From: Acanthochlamys bracteata
Lineage: Eukaryota > Streptophyta > Magnoliopsida > Pandanales > Velloziaceae
Reading direction: 5' to 3'
DNA length: 64,000 bases
Assembly (NCBI GenBank): GCA_019914995.1
Contig: CM034137.1
Span: 4,739,155-4,803,154, forward strand
The translations under genes were made by a program, and so were the position numbers. Under the pieces are notes generated by a model. It made no database searches. It was not told where the DNA came from and saw only the letters and a list, made by a program, of their open reading frames with translations. The first letter of the stretch is position 1; each line of letters begins with the position of its first letter. This document shows, piece after piece, positions 59,188-64,000 of the stretch.

Positions 59188-59432
59188 AGTCAATCTCCAT
59201 ATTCTAATCATCTATTTCTACGTCATAGTCCATATTTAAGAAATAACACACCATAGTTCAATAAAAAAAGAAAATGAGCAAATAAAAAATTCATCATTTA
59301 CTTTGTTAACGCTAATCCATTTTGCCTATATTTATTGAATTAAAAGGCAATCGTTAATCTATTATCTAATTAATCTAAGTAGATATTTATCTTCACAACC
59401 GATGGAACTTATTTCCTTTCTGTAAAATAAGA
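59188..59432. other. AT-rich spacer upstream of the NAC gene
   Basis: No coding signal. Likely distal promoter of the NAC gene. Confidence 0.4.
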
Positions 59433-59440
59433 TATATAAG
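59433..59440 (+). promoter_or_regulatory. Candidate TATA box of the NAC gene
   Basis: TATATAAG about 30 bp before a plausible start of the non-coding first exon, in the right place and orientation. Confidence 0.45.
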
Positions 59441-59465
59441 GAGTATTGCTTGGAGTCAGTCAAGC

Positions 59466-59782
59466 TACCAATGGAAAATCATCGGGCCCAAGCACGTAAC
59501 TTCCTCGAAGGTAGCAGGGCCCAATTACTTAGCAGCGGGGACAACGAACAAGAGAGAAAAACGAAAGAAGAAAGGTCTTTCGTACTCTGCTGACGTACAC
59601 GCGGTCTTCTCTCTTCTCTTCTTCTGCTACAATCACAGTTTCAAAACAAAACGCAACCAAATTAGACCTTACTCGCTTGGAGAACCAACAAAACCTCTTC
59701 TTTTTCCTATTCAACAATTTCATCTCCTTTCTTCAATCTTCAGTCTAGTCTACTGAACACTCTATCCACCCCCTGTTCACAG
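59466..59782 (+). other. Non-coding first exon (5' leader) of the NAC gene
   Basis: A pyrimidine- and A-rich leader that ends CTGTTCACAG with a GTTAGT donor at 59783. The matching acceptor is TTTGCAG at 61702-61708, 11 bases before the start codon. The 5' limit is inferred from the TATA position. Confidence 0.55.
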
Positions 59783-61708
59783 GTTAGTTTTCTGTTGCTT
59801 TAGTTTTGGATTTTTTAAAAGATTTTTCAAAATTTGCTGGTGTGATTTGTGAAGGAAGTTTGTAATATCTATTTGGTTTCTTTTTGCAAAGTGAATGTGG
59901 TGTTGGGTGTTATTTTTATTGTGTGTACTTTAATTTGTTTATGTAATGAATGATCCTTCTCCTGGTTATTGTTATTTCCCTTGCAATCTGCATGCAATTC
60001 TGATCCATACGTGATTGAGAGTTTTCTTAGTTTTTGCTTCATATTTTCCTTTATTAAAATTTGTACCCAGTTCAATCGGATTCCTGATGAATCGTATGGA
60101 TTTCAATCTGTGGTTTGTTTTAGTAATGAGAGATTGTAAGTTTATCTTTTTCTATATAGATGTAAAAGTTGCGTTTTCTATCTGCATTCCTGCTTAGAAT
60201 ATGATTTGATTTTATGGTGATATTTGGAAAGGTTCAATCTTGTAATGGATCGGGCAGTGTGTTAGTTGATTGCATTTCCATGAGCAAGGGCATATTCCTT
60301 TCGGAAATGAAGAACTTGTAGTTTCTAATTCTCTAAACCTATGGATCATTAATTGTTAAGGAATCAAGGCTAGATTATTACTCTCTCTCAAAAAGGGATA
60401 TGCTAGTTGGTGAAGAATTTGAAATGAATGTAGTCTATCTACAGGGAGCTAACTAAAGACCATGACTCAAGTTGATTTACTTCAATCAGAAGTAACAAAT
60501 TGCTTTCACTATGTTCACATCCAAAACTGGATTTACTCTGTTCCTTTGCTGCTTTAGTGCATAAGGCTGCTTTACATTGTCAGCCAAAGAATTGAGTAGC
60601 TGCACAGTTAGGTGACTGATAAGTACGAAGGCTTTGTTGTGTAATGCTTATTTTAGATTGTTTATACTTATTTTTTTTAAAAAAGGGGCTTTTATGTGTT
60701 TGGTAACCACCACTTCTTTTTCTTTTTAGGAGAGTACTAACATCTTTTAAGGTGGTATTGAAAACAAGTAGTGAGATACTTTCAGAGATTATGATGTTTT
60801 ATAACTAAAATGATATAACTACTGATTATTTTTCTGAAATTTGTAACTCTATTCCATATACTTTTACAATTATAAGAAGTTTAAATTACCTATAAAATTA
60901 TTATATAATAAAAATTTTAATTAGTAATATTTATGTCTATGATAGTTATAAATTTTAATTTGATTGTTAAAAACCAATATCAAAATATTAAAACTGAAAG
61001 ATGTTTCATTGCAGTTGTCTAATTTCGTCATTTTTCATAAGAATGCAATTTATTCAGCAATGCTTTAGCAAACAGTCATCAAATGTATTCTAACAACAGC
61101 TTATAATAGCTACTTTTAGCAGCAGCTTCTTACGACGTCTTTCGATATTTTTCAGCATTATCTAACGAAACCTAAGAATTCAATAAGTGGTGCCATTTGC
61201 AAAATCTAAACATTGATGAAGAGTTTATAGTATAAGGATATTGTAGGCACTGCAATAATTATTTCTTTTTGGGAGGTTTCTGGTATGATTAGGAATTATT
61301 GTACTTCACGACATTCTCAGGTTTAAACTAATTGATCTAACTTGGGATTTTTTCTAACATCTCCAGTTTTTTAACATCATGAAAATGTTCCTAGAATTGT
61401 TCATATGGACTCTGAATGTGGGTTCCCAACCAGTGTTGACGTTTAAAGATGACTTTTAAGTTTGTCCTGTCAAAATTTTACCAGATGTCTACACATCACT
61501 TACAGGTTAAAGGATTGAATATTTATCGGTTGTTAGCTCTGCTTTACCATTTATCACGTCTAACTGAAGTATGGACAATTCACCAGGCTCATTGGAAATG
61601 CTATTCATGAATCATTCAATGAATTATTACTTCTACAGTATGTAAAGTTAAAATTAACTATTGTTGGTTGTTATTTGCTAAATGTTTTTGGTTTTCTTCC
61701 ATTTGCAG
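59783..61708 (+). other. First intron of the NAC gene
   Basis: 1.9 kb, T-rich, with a probable AT-rich transposon remnant at about 60660-61140. No other gene. Confidence 0.55.
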
Positions 61709-61719
61709 ATCTAAGTAAA

Positions 61720-64000
61720 ATGGAAACATTGCTCACATATGATTTGCCTATAGGATTTGGATTCCATCCAACAGATGTAGAACTTATTTCCCGTTATATG
61801 AAGAAGAAACTTCTTGGCTTGAAGATTGAGTATGGAGTAATCCCTGAGATTGATATATATAAGCATGAACCATGGGACTTACCAGGTAATGAATTACAGA
61901 ATATTCTACATTTGTGTGCTCCCAGATCTTCATCGCTCGATTTCCTTCCCTGCTTCTAATCTGTATGAACTATTATTATTAAAGGATCTTCTTTATCTTT
62001 TCTTTGTTGTTTGCAGCAAAATGCAATATCCGAACTAAAGACAGCAAATGGCACTTCTTCACTGCACGTGACAGAAAGTATCCTAATGGTGCACGCTCAA
62101 ATAGGGCAACAGAAGCTGGTTACTGGAAATCAACTGGCAAGGACCGTTACATCAAGTCCCAGAACCGTGTTATAGGGACGAAGAAGACTTTAGTCTTCCA
62201 CACTGGTCGTCCTCCTCATGGAAAGCGCACTGACTGGATAATGCATGAGTATTTATGGATGAAAAGGAGTTCAAAACTTTCGCTGATATGAAGGTACCTC
62301 TCTTATATGGACTCCTCTTCTTTTGCTTTCTTGAGATGAGGAATTGACAAAGCAGTATATATAAATTAGATATCCTTCTATACTCATCTTGTAACAGAAA
62401 AAAGATACCTTACATCATTATACATTAACTTGTTTTGCTATATTGTTTGCTTTGCACCTTCTTATTTTTCAGAAATATAGTTTGTTTTTGAGTTAAATTA
62501 TCATGTAAATAGCTTACCTATAGCAGGAATTGTAAGGCTAATTTCTGTTGACTAAAGACGTAAGAGATCTAATAAATTTTATACTACCTTGAATTTATGG
62601 AATCCTTGTAGTAAAGCATGATATGATAGATATATGCTATTTAACATCATAAGTTGTCTGAAACTGTTTGCTGATGTTGCAGAATATCTATGTCCTATGC
62701 CGTGTTACCAAGAGAGATGGTTTGGCACCAGAAGGAGAAGTTTCTGCGCAGATCAATGAAGATGGTAAGTGCTCAAAGCAAACAACAGATACAATGGAGA
62801 AGATAGCACCAAAGGTTGATCCTCCAAGTTCATGTGAAACCAGGGATGATGATTATGAAGCATGGTTTAAGGAACTTTATGATCCAGATTTTGGTGGAGT
62901 TCCTGTTACGGGTGATATAATGGCAGAATCTAAGGTATGCTCTAAGATAGTTCAATCATTTAGCAATAGTATGCTCTAAGATAGCTTAAATCATTTACCT
63001 GCCAGCAATATTAATCACCAAGAGAATTCATTCTAGAATGTTCATCATGATAACTCCTACATGTTAGTACTGACATTATTCTTTGGTTTTATGGTCACCA
63101 CATTTTCTTTAACCCCTGCGAGGTAGGTCCAATCATTTGCAATCCCAAACTGCTAGCTTACAAGCTCCTCCAAACGAATTCTTGCTTCTTCAAAATGGTG
63201 TTGATGTTGCAATATTATAGTGAATCTCTTATCTATGAATTAGAACATACGAAAATTTTAAAATGCATTGACGTAGATAGACTTTTGCCAACAACAGCAA
63301 AGTTTGTGTTAACATGAGATTCTAAGCTCTAGTATGGTGAGAACCTGAACTATGTTTAATTTCTATATGACTTCTATGTTTAATTTCTGTATAACTTCTG
63401 GACCTTAACATTTTCTCTGGAACATAGGAAATGTACATTTCCCTTCCTCCAAAGAAGGAGCCAGTAGATTCATATTTTCTACCAAGTTTCTCAGACGACC
63501 TAGACTTGTTATTCCCAAGAGATGGCAGTAAGAAGCTGGTTAACCCATATGCCTCTGGTGTAGTTCCTAGTAGTGAGGACACAGAACTAGATGAATTTTT
63601 GTCGTCTCTGCTTGCAGAAGATCATCAACAATATCATACAGCAGTTGATGGTTCAACTGTAGATCACAGCATAAGCTTCAAGAGTGCTTCTGTCGGGAAA
63701 AACGAGTCCACTATGGTAGGATCAAGCATGGCTGACAGTGCATTTCAGAAACGAGACCGCAGTAGGAATCCAGCTACTGAAATTACCAGAAGCAATATTA
63801 AGGTTCAAGTTTGCAGGCTACAGAGGAGGAAGAGCCAATTGTCTGCAACTTGCAAAGTAGTTGACAGTGACCCCAAACTTAATCTGGCTTATCGTTACTG
63901 CAATAACTATGCTGCACATACTCAATCAGGGCTTTCTAACTCATCCGCTGTCTCTGATCATACTAATCTAGAAAATGAGGCTAAACCAAGATCAGAATGC
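61720..64000 (+). CDS. NAC-domain transcription factor, one-base frameshift in exon 2, 3' end outside window
   Basis: Coding exons at 61720-61885, 62017-62293, 62683-62934 and 63428 to beyond 64000, all with GT-AG borders. The product is a nuclear DNA-binding NAC factor: subdomain [37 protein letters not shown] then [18 protein letters not shown] and [14 protein letters not shown], and [20 protein letters not shown] then TDWIMHEY. Exon 3 supplies subdomain E ([11 protein letters not shown]). The C-terminal part is acidic ([18 protein letters not shown]) with no membrane segment seen so far. Exons 1 and 2 sum to 443 bases, one short of a whole number of codons. After HEY the open frame gives [12 protein letters not shown] and a TGA at 62289, whereas the expected [13 protein letters not shown] is read one base over. 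Exon 3 and all 573 bases of exon 4 stay open, so decay is minimal: a recent null allele or a sequence error. It belongs to a larger-NAC subgroup with a long C-terminus; the exact orthologue is unsure. Confidence 0.9.

Overview
The window looks like AT-rich, repeat-dense nuclear DNA of a flowering plant. The evidence is spliced plant genes with GT-AG introns (a NAC transcription factor, a TLC-domain membrane protein, and relics of a GT4 glycosyltransferase and of ALG3), LTR retrotransposons of plant lineages (Athila, Copia, Ty3 chromovirus), hAT transposons and many MITEs. The species cannot be named from the sequence. No operons, CRISPR arrays or rRNA/tRNA genes were seen.

Layout. 1-16.2 kb is a graveyard of old retroelements: Copia on the minus strand (1-3.9 kb), Ty3 fragments in both orientations (3.9-6.1 kb), repeat-rich non-coding DNA with two tandem-repeat tracts (6.1-10.6 kb), two Athila fragments facing opposite ways (10.6-14.5 kb) and a Copia fragment with its primer site (14.5-16.2 kb). 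16.2-21.6 kb holds minus-strand exon relics of host genes, including recognisable pieces of ALG3. 22-24 kb has MITEs and an 84-bp tandem repeat. 24.34-29.63 kb is a complete-looking 5.3-kb hAT element with an exact 8-bp target duplication, whose transposase is open for most of its length but damaged in the C-terminal dimerisation exons. 30.36-40.28 kb is an Athila retrotransposon with both LTRs, primer site, polypurine tract and 5-bp target duplication; a 388-bp hAT MITE sits inside one LTR.

The right half holds the host genes. A TLC-domain gene at 43.5-45.2 kb has five exons and an uninterrupted 226-residue product. It lies tail to tail with a seven-exon glycosyltransferase pseudogene (45.5-52.8 kb, minus strand) that keeps its introns. 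An old Copia with a nested MITE fills 54-57.5 kb. At about 58-59.2 kb, sequence ending in the terminus of the same hAT family carries what looks like the first exon of an SDS22-like protein and a divergent signal-anchor exon. The last 4.6 kb is a NAC gene (promoter, non-coding first exon, four coding exons, running off the window) that is intact apart from a one-base frameshift in exon 2.

No undescribed multi-gene system was found. The most interesting items are the hAT family with apparent host-exon capture, the two intron-bearing host-gene relics and the NAC frameshift.
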